A stretch of DNA of 15,225 nt from an uncultured Oscillospiraceae bacterium (GTDB lineage Bacteria; Bacillota; Clostridia; Oscillospirales; Ruminococcaceae), in the NCBI GenBank assembly GCA_900553955.1, contig USFO01000032.1:1-15225 (forward strand), in the 5' to 3' direction. Shown piece after piece: positions 1 through 6,985 of the stretch. Each line of letters starts with the position of its first letter. Position 1 is the first letter of the stretch. The notes beneath the pieces were generated by a model, which was not told the origin of the DNA, did not search any database, and saw only the letters and a program-made list of their open reading frames with translations. Made by a program: the position numbers and the translations under genes.

Positions 1-22
1 CTTGTGAAACAAGCCGAAAAGC

Positions 23-62
23 CAGCTCCCCTTGCACAGGGGAGCCGAGGCGGCTCCGCCGC
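23..62. repeat. Dispersed palindromic repeat, copy A, with adjoining mini-hairpin
   Basis: AGCTCCCC...GGGGAGCC forms a hairpin at about 24-46. It is the same palindrome found at 7475-7500, 7646-7671 and 9075-9097. It is followed at 50-62 by a perfect 5-bp stem GCGGC/GCCGC with a 3-nt loop, the same style as the hairpin array at 8826-8984. No coding potential is convincing here. Confidence 0.7.
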
Positions 63-73
63 AAGCCACAGAA

Positions 74-117
74 TTGCAAAAGTGCAAGCCGCGGTTCGCA
101 CAGATTTGATTCTGTGC
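74..117. repeat. Two small inverted repeats in the left intergenic region
   Basis: TTGCAAAAGTGCAA at 74-87 can fold as TTGCA/TGCAA. GCACAGA (98-104) and TCTGTGC (111-117) form a 7-bp stem with a 6-nt loop. The 74-87 14-mer recurs as its exact reverse complement at 10227-10240. Neither stem has a T-tract, so these do not look like terminators. Confidence 0.55.
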
Positions 118-121
118 GCAG

Positions 122-168
122 CTCCACACTCCACACTATTCCTCATTCCTAATTCCTAATTCCGCATT
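122..168. repeat. Period-7 tandem repeat tract
   Basis: CTCCACA occurs twice (122-128, 129-135). After a 2-nt CT junction come four 7-mers, ATTCCTC, ATTCCTA, ATTCCTA and ATTCCGC (138-165), then a partial ATT. All units keep a 7-nt period. The tract lies directly beyond the terminator of the alr-rimI operon. Confidence 0.75.
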
Positions 169-200
169 AAAAAAGCCCATGCTTAAGCACGGGCTTTTTA
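169..200 (-). terminator. Rho-independent terminator of the alr-rimI operon
   Basis: Read on the minus strand, a 10-bp stem AAGCCCGTGC/GCATGGGCTT with a TTAA loop is followed by a run of T. The single non-Watson-Crick position is a G-U pair on the minus-strand RNA but an A-C mismatch on the plus strand, so the hairpin is better for minus-strand transcription. It overlaps the rimI stop codon (198-200). Confidence 0.85.
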
Positions 201-662
201 TTCATCCTCATATTCCTGCGTGCCGTCAAAGGCAAGGCGCATTAGCAGCGCATTCTCCGCAGGGTTCGTATAATAGTTCTTCCGTATTCCGCAAAAGACA
301 AAGCCTGCCTTTTCGTAAAGGCTTATGGCGGGCAGGTTGCTGGGGCGTACCTCAAGGAAAATCACATTGGTTTTCGGCTGCACCTCCGCAATAAACCGCT
401 TTGCAAGAGCCTTTGCAGTACCCTTGCGGCGGCAGTCCGGCAGCACGCCTATGTTAAAAATGCTCGTCTCTCCGGCGACGGTTTGCCCGCCGATATACCC
501 GCAAAGCCCGCTGCCTTCGTCAAATGCGCCGAAAAAATCGTTCAGCGGGTTCGCAAGCTCTGCGGCAAGGGTTGCTTCGCTCCACGGGCAGGAAAAGCAC
601 GCCGCCTCAATGGCGGCGGCTGCCGCCGCATCCCCGGCGGAAAGCCTGCGTATCTCCGTCAT
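198..662 (-). CDS. rimI: Ribosomal protein S18-alanine N-acetyltransferase, RimI type
   Basis: This is a GNAT-fold acetyltransferase of 154 aa, the usual RimI length. RimI transfers acetyl from acetyl-CoA to the N-terminal alanine of ribosomal protein S18. The acetyl-CoA pyrophosphate loop is RRKGTA (residues 78-83). Glu104 in LEVR and Tyr116 in SLYEKAGF sit where the catalytic Glu and Tyr of RimI are known. The C-terminal GIRKNYY segment is also typical. I chose ATG at 662 rather than GTG at 674: the ATG overlaps the alr stop as ATGA (659-662) and has AAGGA just upstream, which indicates translational coupling. It is the last gene before the terminator at 169-200. Other GNAT substrates cannot be excluded, since the small GNAT families resemble each other, but length and motif spacing favour RimI. 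Confidence 0.85.
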   Translation of the reverse strand: MTEIRRLSAGDAAAAAAIEAACFSCPWSEATLAAELANPLNDFFGAFDEGSGLCGYIGGQTVAGETSIFNIGVLPDCRRKGTAKALAKRFIAEVQPKTNVIFLEVRPSNLPAISLYEKAGFVFCGIRKNYYTNPAENALLMRLAFDGTQEYEDE

Positions 663-1864
663 TTTTCCTTCCACCTTGCGTAGTCAAAGTTGTGCACGTT
701 TTCGCCGTGGTGATAGTAGCAGCGTGGCACCCGGCGGGAAACGGCGCACACAATCTCGTAATTTATGGTTCCGGCAAGGGCCGCAACCTCGTCAACGGAA
801 ACAAAAGCATCGCCGTCGCGGCCGAAAACGGTGACGACGTCGCCCTCTCGCGCGTCCGGAATTTCCGTCACGTCAAGCATGGTCTGATCCATGCAGACGC
901 TGCCCACAACGGGTGCATATTTGCCCCGAACTATCATCCGCGCCTTGTTCGTAAGCACCCGGTGGTAGCCGTCGGCGTAGCCGATGGCGGTGGAGGCCAC
1001 TCTCATGTCCTTTTCGGCGGTAAACCGCCGCCCGTAGCTTATGCAGCCGCCCTTTTCGTAGTCCTTCACAAGGCTTATCACCGTGCGAAGCTCCATTGCC
1101 GGGCGCAGCTTCATTTTTGAGGTGATTGCTTCGCCAGTCGCGGGATAAAGCCCGTACAGAATGATTCCCGCGCGCACCATGTCAAGGTGCATTTCCGGAA
1201 AGCAGAGTATGGCGGCGCTGTTGCAGCAGTGGCGGATGCCAACATCCACGCCCTGCGCTTTCAGCGCGTCGCAGGCGCGGCAAAAACGGCTGAACTGTAA
1301 TTTCGTGTAAGCAACGCCGTCCTCGTCGGGCTCGTCTGCGGAGGCAAAGTGCGTAAACGCGCCGGTCACCCGAATGTTCGGCAGCGCCGCAACCTGCTTT
1401 GCCTCGCCTATGGCAAGATCAAAGTTGTCCTCGGAGCACACAAAGCCTATTCTGCCCATGCCCGTGTCGAACTTGAGGTGAACGTCAACGGTAACGCCGC
1501 GCTTTTCCGCCTCTGCGGAAAGCTCTTTCGCGTATTGCAGCGAATACGCCGTCTGGGTGATGTTCCATTCGGCAAGGTCGCCGGCACATTCCGCCGGAGT
1601 TCCGCCGAGTATGAGTATCGGCTTTGTGACGCCGCTTTCTCTTATGCCCAAAGCCTCGCCCAAATTCGAAACGCCGAACCAGTCCGCGCCGCATTCCTCA
1701 AGGAACGGCGCTGTCATTCTGTCGCCGTGGCCGTAGGCGTCCGCCTTGACTATCGCCATAACCATGGCTCCGTTTGCGGCGCCGCGGATTTTTCTGAAAT
1801 TGTAATCTATGGCGTCAAGGGAAATATCCGCCCACGTGCGGCGAAGAACCTCGCTTTTTGTCAT
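659..1864 (-). CDS. alr: Alanine racemase
   Basis: This is a cytoplasmic PLP enzyme that interconverts L- and D-alanine, supplying D-alanine for peptidoglycan. At 401 aa it is slightly longer than the common 370-390. The N-terminal TIM barrel carries the PLP lysine in VKADAYGHG (Lys40) and MGRIGF (138-141 region). The C-terminal beta domain carries the catalytic tyrosine in SYGRRF (Tyr277), IGYADGYHR (294-302) and the VGSVCMDQTMLDVT signature (320-333). The extra C-terminal tail is polar, ending near ARWKEK. ATG at 1864 is preferred over GTG at 1888 because it overlaps the stop of the upstream small membrane gene as ATGA (1861-1864). The gene sits third in an operon with a lipoprotein and a small membrane protein, and its own stop overlaps the rimI start. 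It appears intact. Confidence 0.96.
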   Translation of the reverse strand: MTKSEVLRRTWADISLDAIDYNFRKIRGAANGAMVMAIVKADAYGHGDRMTAPFLEECGADWFGVSNLGEALGIRESGVTKPILILGGTPAECAGDLAEWNITQTAYSLQYAKELSAEAEKRGVTVDVHLKFDTGMGRIGFVCSEDNFDLAIGEAKQVAALPNIRVTGAFTHFASADEPDEDGVAYTKLQFSRFCRACDALKAQGVDVGIRHCCNSAAILCFPEMHLDMVRAGIILYGLYPATGEAITSKMKLRPAMELRTVISLVKDYEKGGCISYGRRFTAEKDMRVASTAIGYADGYHRVLTNKARMIVRGKYAPVVGSVCMDQTMLDVTEIPDAREGDVVTVFGRDGDAFVSVDEVAALAGTINYEIVCAVSRRVPRCYYHHGENVHNFDYARWKEK

Positions 1865-2073
1865 TTGTCTTTCCCGTCCTTTACCCACAAAATGATATAC
1901 AGACCGATTATATTAAAGTCAAGGGAGAAATATAACAGCACGGTGGAAAAAATACTCTCGGTAAAAACAAGCAGCAGAATGCAGCCCAAAAGGCAAAGCG
2001 CCCCTGCTGCAATGAAAATTCCGCCGCGTTTTTTGTTCGAAAGTTTCCCCCACCAATTCATCCGGTTAAGCAT
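1861..2073 (-). CDS. Small two-helix membrane protein, unknown function
   Basis: This is a 70-aa protein that I do not recognise. It has a basic N-terminus (LSNKKRGG), a hydrophobic segment at about residues 18-37 (GGIFIAAGALCLLG...) and a second at about 43-64, then a charged tail KDGKDK. This fits a two-pass membrane protein with both ends in the cytoplasm. ATG at 2073 has an excellent AAGGAGG site 7 nt upstream; the TTG at 2091 has no such support. It starts 21 nt after the lipoprotein stop and its own stop overlaps the alr start (ATGA), so expression is very likely coupled to alr. A role at the envelope is suggested only by location and topology. Confidence 0.8.
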   Translation of the reverse strand: MLNRMNWWGKLSNKKRGGIFIAAGALCLLGCILLLVFTESIFSTVLLYFSLDFNIIGLYIILWVKDGKDK

Positions 2074-2094
2074 TACTGCGCCTCCTTGCAAAAA

Positions 2095-2622
2095 TTACGG
2101 AAGATACGATTCGATAAGCGCCCTTGCGGCGGTTTTGGCGTCGTCGTCAAGCATCAGCATCACCACAAGCTCGCCGGTCTGATAAACGTCCGCGTTCATG
2201 GCGATGGCGTAAGAATCATATACGTCGTAGTTTGAAAATTCGTTTATGCGGTCATCCTTCCGCCGCTCCAGCGAATCTATAACCTCGTCGCCCTTGCCCT
2301 CCTTGACTCGGATTATGGCAACATCGGCGACGCCGTATTTTCCTTCGGCGGAGCGAACGTCCATGGCGATTACATCGTCAAGGTTGAGATAATACTGCTC
2401 GCTGAGGGTGGTTTCGTCCGTCACCCTCTGAACGCTGGCGGCGGTCAGCTCGCCAAGCGTGGCAAGGTCGTAAATTTCATCCGCAATTGTGGAAATATCA
2501 AGCATATCATAGCTGAAATCCGTAGGGTTGTCCTCACTCGGGCCTTCCTCCTGCTTTTTGCAGCCGCCGAAAACAAGCACCGCCGCCATCAGCAACGCGC
2601 AAAGCTTCATCATATTTTTCAA
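2095..2622 (-). CDS. DUF4358-type lipoprotein
   Basis: This is a predicted secreted lipoprotein of 175 aa. The N-terminus has Lys/Met residues, a hydrophobic stretch and the lipobox VFGGC, so it should be lipidated on that cysteine and anchored outside the membrane. A short acidic, Glu/Ser/Asp-rich linker follows, then a mixed alpha/beta domain ending in a helix near ALIESYL. Length, layout and gene context match DUF4358 proteins of Clostridia, whose function is not known to me. I chose TTG at 2622 because a GAAAGGGGGC site lies 8 nt upstream. ATG at 2613 would be 17 nt away from it, and ATG at 2661 has no ribosome binding site. It is the first gene of the alr-rimI operon, with a promoter at 2716-2744. 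Confidence 0.72.
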   Translation of the reverse strand: MKNMMKLCALLMAAVLVFGGCKKQEEGPSEDNPTDFSYDMLDISTIADEIYDLATLGELTAASVQRVTDETTLSEQYYLNLDDVIAMDVRSAEGKYGVADVAIIRVKEGKGDEVIDSLERRKDDRINEFSNYDVYDSYAIAMNADVYQTGELVVMLMLDDDAKTAARALIESYLP

Positions 2623-2659
2623 AGGAACACGCCCCCTTTCAATAGTTTCACAATTTATC

Positions 2660-2744
2660 ATTATACAGACTTTTGCAAAGCGTTTTATGAACTGTGTGTA
2701 AATTTATATTTTTTTATTATAGCAGAAACAGAACGGAAAAGCAA
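2660..2744 (-). promoter_or_regulatory. Promoter of the lipoprotein-alr-rimI operon
   Basis: On the minus strand, TTGCTT (2739-2744), a 17-nt spacer and TATAAT (2716-2721) preceded by TGC form a good extended -10 sigma-A promoter. Transcription would start near 2709 and leave a leader of about 87 nt. A second TATAAT lies at 2660-2665, but it has no convincing -35 box. Confidence 0.7.
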
Positions 2745-2769
2745 ATCGGGCTGCTCTTTGAGAAAATAT

Positions 2770-2799
2770 AAAAGCACCCGCAAAAGCGGGTGCTTTTTG
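2770..2799 (-). terminator. Rho-independent terminator of the ATPase gene
   Basis: AAGCACCCGC (2772-2781), an AAAA loop and GCGGGTGCTT (2786-2795) form a perfect 10-bp stem flanked by A and T runs. It can act in both directions. It lies directly after the ATPase stop codon at 2802, and also upstream of the lipoprotein promoter, insulating the two units. Confidence 0.88.
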
Positions 2800-2801
2800 T
2801 G

Positions 2802-4250
2802 TTATTCAATTCCTCTGTACCCGTGCTTTTCGGCATTTCCAAGCAAATACAGAAACGCAAAAGCCGGTATTCTCAAAAGCTCTCTTCCGCTTTTTGTATT
2901 GTGAGCGCCGAAATCGTCGGCGCTTTTTGTAACAACAATGGCGGCGGAGGCTTCCTCGCACAGCTCTGCAATTGCGTCGTCATCGGCAATGGGAGCGCCG
3001 TCCCTGTATTTTACCTCTATCAAAATATTTTTGATGTTTGGGTAATCCACAACTATGTCTATTTCTTTTCCTTTTTTTCCTCCGCGAAAATACCCGACGG
3101 ATGTGGCATATTGATAATAGAACGCCGCCACATGCTTATATACAGCGGTTTCAACTACCTTTCCCATTTCAACGGGGTTAGACAGAATTGAATCGTCCAT
3201 CAGCACCGCATTGCGTATTGCAGCATCGGCAATATAAATTTTAGGGCTTGCTTTCAGCACTTTTTTTCCTGCCATATCTACCGGCCAGCTTTGATATATA
3301 AGGTTTGCGCTTTCCAGATACCGAATATAGTTTTCCACCGTTGTGCGTGAAACGCCGTTAAGCTCTTTCGTAATTGCCTCTATCGACACAATATCGGAAG
3401 AAACATTACATAGGTACAAAAATATCCTTTCAAGCTCTGTTGCATTTCTTATGTTGTAGAGCGATGGCAAATCACGCTTCAGAACCTTGTCGACCACATC
3501 CTCCCGCATAACCTGCTGCGCCATCAAATCATTATCCGCAAGCGCCAGCTCCGGAAAGCCGCCCACCTGCAAATAACGCATAAAATGGTTCTGCACCTTG
3601 GAAAGCTGCATCATAATCTGTGTTCTTTCAATCTGGCTTTTGTTAAGCAGCGAAGTCACCTTCAGCTCCGGCTGAATATCCGGACTGTCAATGTTGAGCA
3701 GCTCGCAGTATTCATAAAATGACATTGTCGGCACCTGAATCACAGTCCAGCGCCCCGCTCCGCTCTCTCTGCTGCCCTTTGTCAGCGCCGGGCTTGCGGA
3801 ACCGGTTGCAACAACATGCGTATCGGGCTGCGTATCGTATATGATTTTAAGCCAGCGATCCCAATCCTGCGCATATTGTACCTCGTCAAAGAAGTAATAG
3901 GCATCCTGCTCGGCATAAATATTTTCATGGTAGCATTCCAGCACATCTTGGAACTGGCTGAGCTTCAGCATCGGGTGGTCAAGCGATACAAATACAATTT
4001 TTTGCGGAGCAACGCCCGCCTTCAGCAGCGCCTCTATCATCTGATATTGAATTGTCGTTTTGCCGACCCGTCTTGTTCCCGTCAAAATAACCGAACGGCG
4101 AATTTCTTTTTCCGCAAGCCGCTTCATTGCTTCATAAAAAGCGAATCTTCTATACGTTTTTGACAACTGCGGGTTTACCGTTCCGGTTTTCCACCAGGGA
4201 TTATACGCGCTCAGAACCTTAAGAATGCCCTCTTTCGTCGTAATTGCCAT
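2802..4250 (-). CDS. AAA_14-type ATPase with DUF4143 / nuclease-like C-terminal domain
   Basis: This 482-aa protein belongs to a common but poorly characterised group of prokaryotic ATPases (AAA_14 plus DUF4143). Walker A is GTRRVGKTT (58-66), Walker B is YFFDEVQY (Asp122, Glu123), and sensor-like VVATGSAS is at 146-153. A winged-helix-like middle (about 285-320, SRTTVENYIRYLESANLIY) leads to the C-terminal domain. That domain carries GKEIDIVV (Asp398) and LIEVKYRD (Glu412, Lys414), a D...ExK arrangement like the PD-(D/E)XK nuclease fold. Whether it cuts DNA is unknown; family members are sometimes suspected to be defence or toxin-like, without proof. ATG at 4250 is chosen for the GAGGTGAT site 4 nt upstream; GTG at 4259 would overlap that site. 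The gene stands alone with its own promoter and terminator. Confidence 0.85.
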   Translation of the reverse strand: MAITTKEGILKVLSAYNPWWKTGTVNPQLSKTYRRFAFYEAMKRLAEKEIRRSVILTGTRRVGKTTIQYQMIEALLKAGVAPQKIVFVSLDHPMLKLSQFQDVLECYHENIYAEQDAYYFFDEVQYAQDWDRWLKIIYDTQPDTHVVATGSASPALTKGSRESGAGRWTVIQVPTMSFYEYCELLNIDSPDIQPELKVTSLLNKSQIERTQIMMQLSKVQNHFMRYLQVGGFPELALADNDLMAQQVMREDVVDKVLKRDLPSLYNIRNATELERIFLYLCNVSSDIVSIEAITKELNGVSRTTVENYIRYLESANLIYQSWPVDMAGKKVLKASPKIYIADAAIRNAVLMDDSILSNPVEMGKVVETAVYKHVAAFYYQYATSVGYFRGGKKGKEIDIVVDYPNIKNILIEVKYRDGAPIADDDAIAELCEEASAAIVVTKSADDFGAHNTKSGRELLRIPAFAFLYLLGNAEKHGYRGIE

Positions 4251-4272
4251 CCTTATCACCTCTCGTGCTTAT

Positions 4273-4301
4273 ATTATACCCAAAAAATCAATCTTAGTCA
4301 A
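4273..4301 (-). promoter_or_regulatory. Promoter of the ATPase gene
   Basis: On the minus strand, TTGACT (4296-4301), a 17-nt spacer and TATAAT (4273-4278) form a near-consensus sigma-A promoter, about 25 nt before the start codon. The -35 box lies inside the 70-bp palindrome at 4282-4351, so a protein binding that palindrome would block it. Confidence 0.75.
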
Positions 4302-4351
4302 TAATCATTCATAGTATACTATAAATCTTTTTCGACAAAGATTGATTTTTT
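4282..4351. repeat. 70-bp imperfect palindrome between the ATPase and MFS genes
   Basis: AAAAAATCAATCTT (4282-4295) and its exact complement AAGATTGATTTTTT (4338-4351) frame a perfect 12-bp palindrome ATAGTATACTAT at 4311-4322. Both share the same centre (4316.5), and 9 of the 15 intervening positions also pair. A local hairpin AATCTTT/AAAGATT (4324-4343) could serve as a weak terminator for the MFS gene. Outside both arms, reading outward, stands TATAATAT. Confidence 0.8.
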
Positions 4352-4366
4352 TCTTTGTGTATAATA

Positions 4367-5620
4367 TTATTCCGCGGCAGCAAAGTTTGAAGCTGCGCCC
4401 GCTTCGTAAACCTTTCTCACATCTGTGCGCCTGCCCCAAATCAAAAGCCAGCAGGTAAGCATGGCGACTCCGCCCCCTATGGTGACGCAAAGGCGATAGT
4501 CAAAAAGCTCCCCGAGAAAGCCCATCAGCAGCGAGAAAACGCTGTCCCCGGCAGTGACCAGCACGCTGATTGCGGCGTTCACGCGCGAGCGCAGCTTTTC
4601 CGGAATGTACCGCTGTACGGCGGAGTTTCTTAAAATAGCGCTGTTGCTTCCAAGAAAGCCGCAGATGCCCCGGTTCAGCAGCATAAGCGGGTACGGCAGC
4701 CAAAGCAGGCACATGTCCATAGCTTCATAGAACTGATAGACAAAAAGTGTAAAGCCAAATCTTTTTTTATCGGGAATATTTACCCTGTATTGCAGCGCGC
4801 TGCCGATAGTTCGTCCTATAAACTCCGCCACGGAAAAAGCGGAATACATCGCGGCGGTAAACCCCGGAAAGGTGCGGAAGAACGCCACTAAAATTGGCGA
4901 AAAGCCGTTTGCTATGCCGTTTGTAACAGCCATGTATTCATACAGGCTGCGCAGACCCCGCTCCTTCTTCAAATAACGCGCCGCCTCCCGTATGTCGCCT
5001 ATCCACGCCGCGAAGGAGTACGGCTCACGGTGCTCCCGCGCGGTTTCGTCTATGCGGATAAAGCTTTCCGTCACCGCCGCCGCCAGGGAAAACCCGCTCT
5101 GCGCAATCAAAATCCACGCAACGCCCAGCGTATCGAGCAGCACCGCTGCCAGCGGCGTCATAATCACCTTCAAAACCGGGTAGAGCATGGAGGAAACAGC
5201 GTACCCCTTCTGCTCCGCGCCCTGCGGAATCAGCTCCGGGTAGATACTCGTAAAAGCAAGCTCGTCTATTGCGCCAAGGCACGCTAACATCAGGGACAGC
5301 ACCAGATAGCCCGCATAGGAAAAGCTGAAATTAAGCAGCCACAGCCCCATTCCGGCAATCAGAACCGCATTCGCGGCATCGCCCGCCACCAAAAAGGACT
5401 TGCGTGGAAGCCTATCCATAAACGGCGCAACCAAAACCGGCAGCAGCAGATACGGCAAAAGCTGAATCGCTATTATCAGTGCGGAAGCCAAGGTGCTCCC
5501 CGTTTCGTCGAACACCAAAAAGGATAGCGCAAAGCTTCCCGCAATTGTGCCCAAGGTTCCCATACCGGACGCAAGAATCACAAGACGGAAGTTCCGCGTC
5601 CAAAGCTTATTCGTTTTCAT
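4367..5620 (-). CDS. MFS transporter, efflux type
   Basis: This 417-aa integral membrane protein has about 12 hydrophobic segments, as expected for a major facilitator. A motif-A-like loop, MDRLPRKSFLVAGD (68-81), lies between helices 2 and 3, and a charged central cytoplasmic loop spans roughly 190-225 (ARYLKKERGLRS). It resembles the MFS_3 / drug or siderophore exporter group, but the substrate cannot be read from the sequence. ATG at 5620 is chosen because GAGGTGA lies 5 nt upstream; GTG at 5629 would sit on that site. It is the gene immediately downstream of the XRE/TPR regulator on the same strand (97-nt gap) and has its own possible promoter, so the regulator probably controls it. Confidence 0.85.
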   Translation of the reverse strand: MKTNKLWTRNFRLVILASGMGTLGTIAGSFALSFLVFDETGSTLASALIIAIQLLPYLLLPVLVAPFMDRLPRKSFLVAGDAANAVLIAGMGLWLLNFSFSYAGYLVLSLMLACLGAIDELAFTSIYPELIPQGAEQKGYAVSSMLYPVLKVIMTPLAAVLLDTLGVAWILIAQSGFSLAAAVTESFIRIDETAREHREPYSFAAWIGDIREAARYLKKERGLRSLYEYMAVTNGIANGFSPILVAFFRTFPGFTAAMYSAFSVAEFIGRTIGSALQYRVNIPDKKRFGFTLFVYQFYEAMDMCLLWLPYPLMLLNRGICGFLGSNSAILRNSAVQRYIPEKLRSRVNAAISVLVTAGDSVFSLLMGFLGELFDYRLCVTIGGGVAMLTCWLLIWGRRTDVRKVYEAGAASNFAAAE

Positions 5621-5639
5621 TTCATTCACCTCTGCACTC

Positions 5640-5645
5640 AGTATA
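5640..5645 (-). promoter_or_regulatory. Possible extended -10 promoter of the MFS gene
   Basis: TGCTATACT on the minus strand matches an extended -10 (hexamer 5640-5645), but no clear -35 is present at 16-18 nt. That would fit a promoter needing an activator such as the neighbouring XRE/TPR protein. The leader would be very short, about a dozen nucleotides. A weak stem AAAACGC/GCGTTTT at the regulator stop (about 5709-5730) may partly separate the two genes. Confidence 0.4.
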
Positions 5646-5717
5646 GCACATCAAGTGAAGCAAATAAACCCCGTATATTTGGGAAAATTTCTTCAAAAAC
5701 GCGTGTTAAAACGCACT

Positions 5718-6836
5718 TTACAGCGTTTTTTCAGGAAAATCCTCCAAAAGGTCGCAGGCTTTTTTGTATTGCCTTGCCGCCTTGTACCATTCCAGCACCC
5801 ATGGCAGGTGAAAAACCGCATAGCCGGAGGGCAGCTCCTTTCTGATGCGTTCAAAGCAGCTCAAAAGCAGCAAGCCGTATTCCTCCCTTGAAAGATAGTC
5901 CGGGTGCTCAAGCCGATAACGAACAAGCCCCAAAAGCTGCAGCGCAAGAGAGCGCTCCACCTCGTCCGTATCCATGCCTTTCGCCCGCTCCAGCGCGCAG
6001 AGGGCTTCCTCCCGCCGTCCTGTCTTTTCGCAGCAAATCGCCAGCTTGTGCAGCGACATCATTGTCGGCTGCTCCTGAACGGAAAACCATTCGTAAGCGT
6101 CCTCATAGCGCCCTGCCTCAAGCCATGTCGATGCGGTGTTATAGCCTATTACCCACAAAGCGCTCTCATCCCTCAAGTCCTCCGCAAGCCGCTTTCCCAC
6201 ACGGTAATGGCGCTCCATATTGGATAAATCCTTCCGGTTGCTGTACGAATTCCCGAGGAAAAGCTTCGCTTCAAGCATAATCCGCACTGCGCCGTCCCTG
6301 CACGCCAAGTCATACGCAGTCTGCAAGCTGTCCACGGCGGCAGAGTAGTTCCCCTTATTATATTCTGCAATGCCGAGCACCAAAAAAGTATATGCGTTCG
6401 GAAAAAGGCGAACCGCTTCCGCCTGCCGCCCCTGCAAAATCCGCTGCAAGGCAAGCTGCCTAATATCCATGCACTGCTCAAGCGCCGCGTCCAAAGGCTC
6501 TTTAAGAGAAAGCAGCACCAAGTCAAGCCATGCGGGTACGGCAGTGTAACGCTCCGTGTCCGTTCCGCGCAGCAACCCGGCAAGCTCCGCTTCCCTGCCG
6601 TCAAGCAGCAGCTCCCAACCGCGCTCGGCAAGCGCGGCGGCTTCCTTCTCCGTTTCGGCGTCGCTTTTAAGACCCAGTCGCTCCAAAAGAAGCCGCAAAA
6701 TTTCCTCCGACGGTTCGGCTTTGCCTGTTTCGATTTTCGACAGGTACGAAACCGTGCAAATCCCTTTGCACAGCCCCGCCTGACTCCAGCTCCGCAGTAT
6801 TCTGGCACGGTAAATTATATAGCCCCGGTAATTCAT
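5718..6836 (-). CDS. XRE-family helix-turn-helix regulator with TPR-like repeats
   Basis: This is a 372-aa cytoplasmic regulator. Residues about 9-55 are an XRE-type DNA-binding domain; LSKIETGKAEPSEEIL contains the usual recognition and fourth helices. The rest is a long alpha-helical array with TPR-like pairs, for example NAYTFLVLGIAEYNKGNYSA and a later pair around ASTWLEAGRYEDAYEW. Proteins of this build (RRNPP-like) often bind a peptide or protein ligand through the TPRs; that is known of the family and not shown here. ATG at 6836 is chosen for GAGGTG 7 nt upstream. An in-frame extension to 6971 would run through the terminator and tRNA-Gln and is not real. The start lies only 20 nt after the tRNA terminator. 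The downstream MFS gene is the likely target. Confidence 0.85.
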   Translation of the reverse strand: MNYRGYIIYRARILRSWSQAGLCKGICTVSYLSKIETGKAEPSEEILRLLLERLGLKSDAETEKEAAALAERGWELLLDGREAELAGLLRGTDTERYTAVPAWLDLVLLSLKEPLDAALEQCMDIRQLALQRILQGRQAEAVRLFPNAYTFLVLGIAEYNKGNYSAAVDSLQTAYDLACRDGAVRIMLEAKLFLGNSYSNRKDLSNMERHYRVGKRLAEDLRDESALWVIGYNTASTWLEAGRYEDAYEWFSVQEQPTMMSLHKLAICCEKTGRREEALCALERAKGMDTDEVERSLALQLLGLVRYRLEHPDYLSREEYGLLLLSCFERIRKELPSGYAVFHLPWVLEWYKAARQYKKACDLLEDFPEKTL

Positions 6837-6856
6837 ATAAATACACCTCGTTTGAT

Positions 6857-6894
6857 AAAAAAAACGGGAGACTCGACCGAATCTCCCGTTTTTT
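6857..6894 (-). terminator. Terminator of the tRNA operon
   Basis: ACGGGAGA (6864-6871), a 10-nt loop and TCTCCCGT (6882-6889) form a perfect 8-bp GC-rich stem, extended by A/T pairs on both sides. On the minus strand it is followed by eight T. It begins right after the CCA end of tRNA-Gln, and the XRE gene begins 20 nt beyond it. Confidence 0.92.
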
Positions 6895-6970
6895 TGGTTG
6901 GGCTGGCGGGATTCGAACCCACGGGATGCAGGAGTCAAAGTCCTGTGCCTTACCGCTTGGCGACAGCCCA
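6895..6970 (-). tRNA. tRNA-Gln (TTG)
   Basis: The acceptor TGGGCTG/CAGCCCA pairs fully, starting with U1-A72 as usual for tRNA-Gln. The anticodon stem AGGA/TCCT encloses a loop with anticodon TTG. The T arm contains GGTTCGAAT. Discriminator A and CCA are encoded (6895-6898). It is the last tRNA of the four-gene operon, just before the terminator. Confidence 0.96.
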
Positions 6971-6985
6971 ATATGAAATTACATT

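Noticed and set aside
524..1120. 198-codon plus-strand frame opposite rimI/alr
   Set aside because: Low-complexity, antisense to two well-supported genes.
1349..2182. 277-codon plus-strand frame opposite alr
   Set aside because: It covers parts of alr, the small membrane gene and the lipoprotein in antisense and has no start signal or recognisable domain.
4360..4365. Plus-strand promoter mirrored from the ATPase promoter
   Set aside because: TATAAT is present, but the matching TCGACA in the palindrome is 22 nt away, too far for a normal spacer; it would also only give antisense RNA into the MFS gene.
4305..4490. 61-codon minus frame across the MFS gene end
   Set aside because: It is out of frame with the transporter, which has a continuous family-like sequence to its TAA at 4367.
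6173..6808. 211-codon minus frame inside the XRE/TPR gene
   Set aside because: Alternative frame of a gene with a clear HTH and TPR-like translation; the product is Arg/Cys/Trp-rich as in shadow frames.
6837..6971. N-terminal extension of the XRE/TPR regulator
   Set aside because: The extra 45 codons run through tRNA-Gln and its terminator; ATG at 6836 has a proper ribosome binding site.
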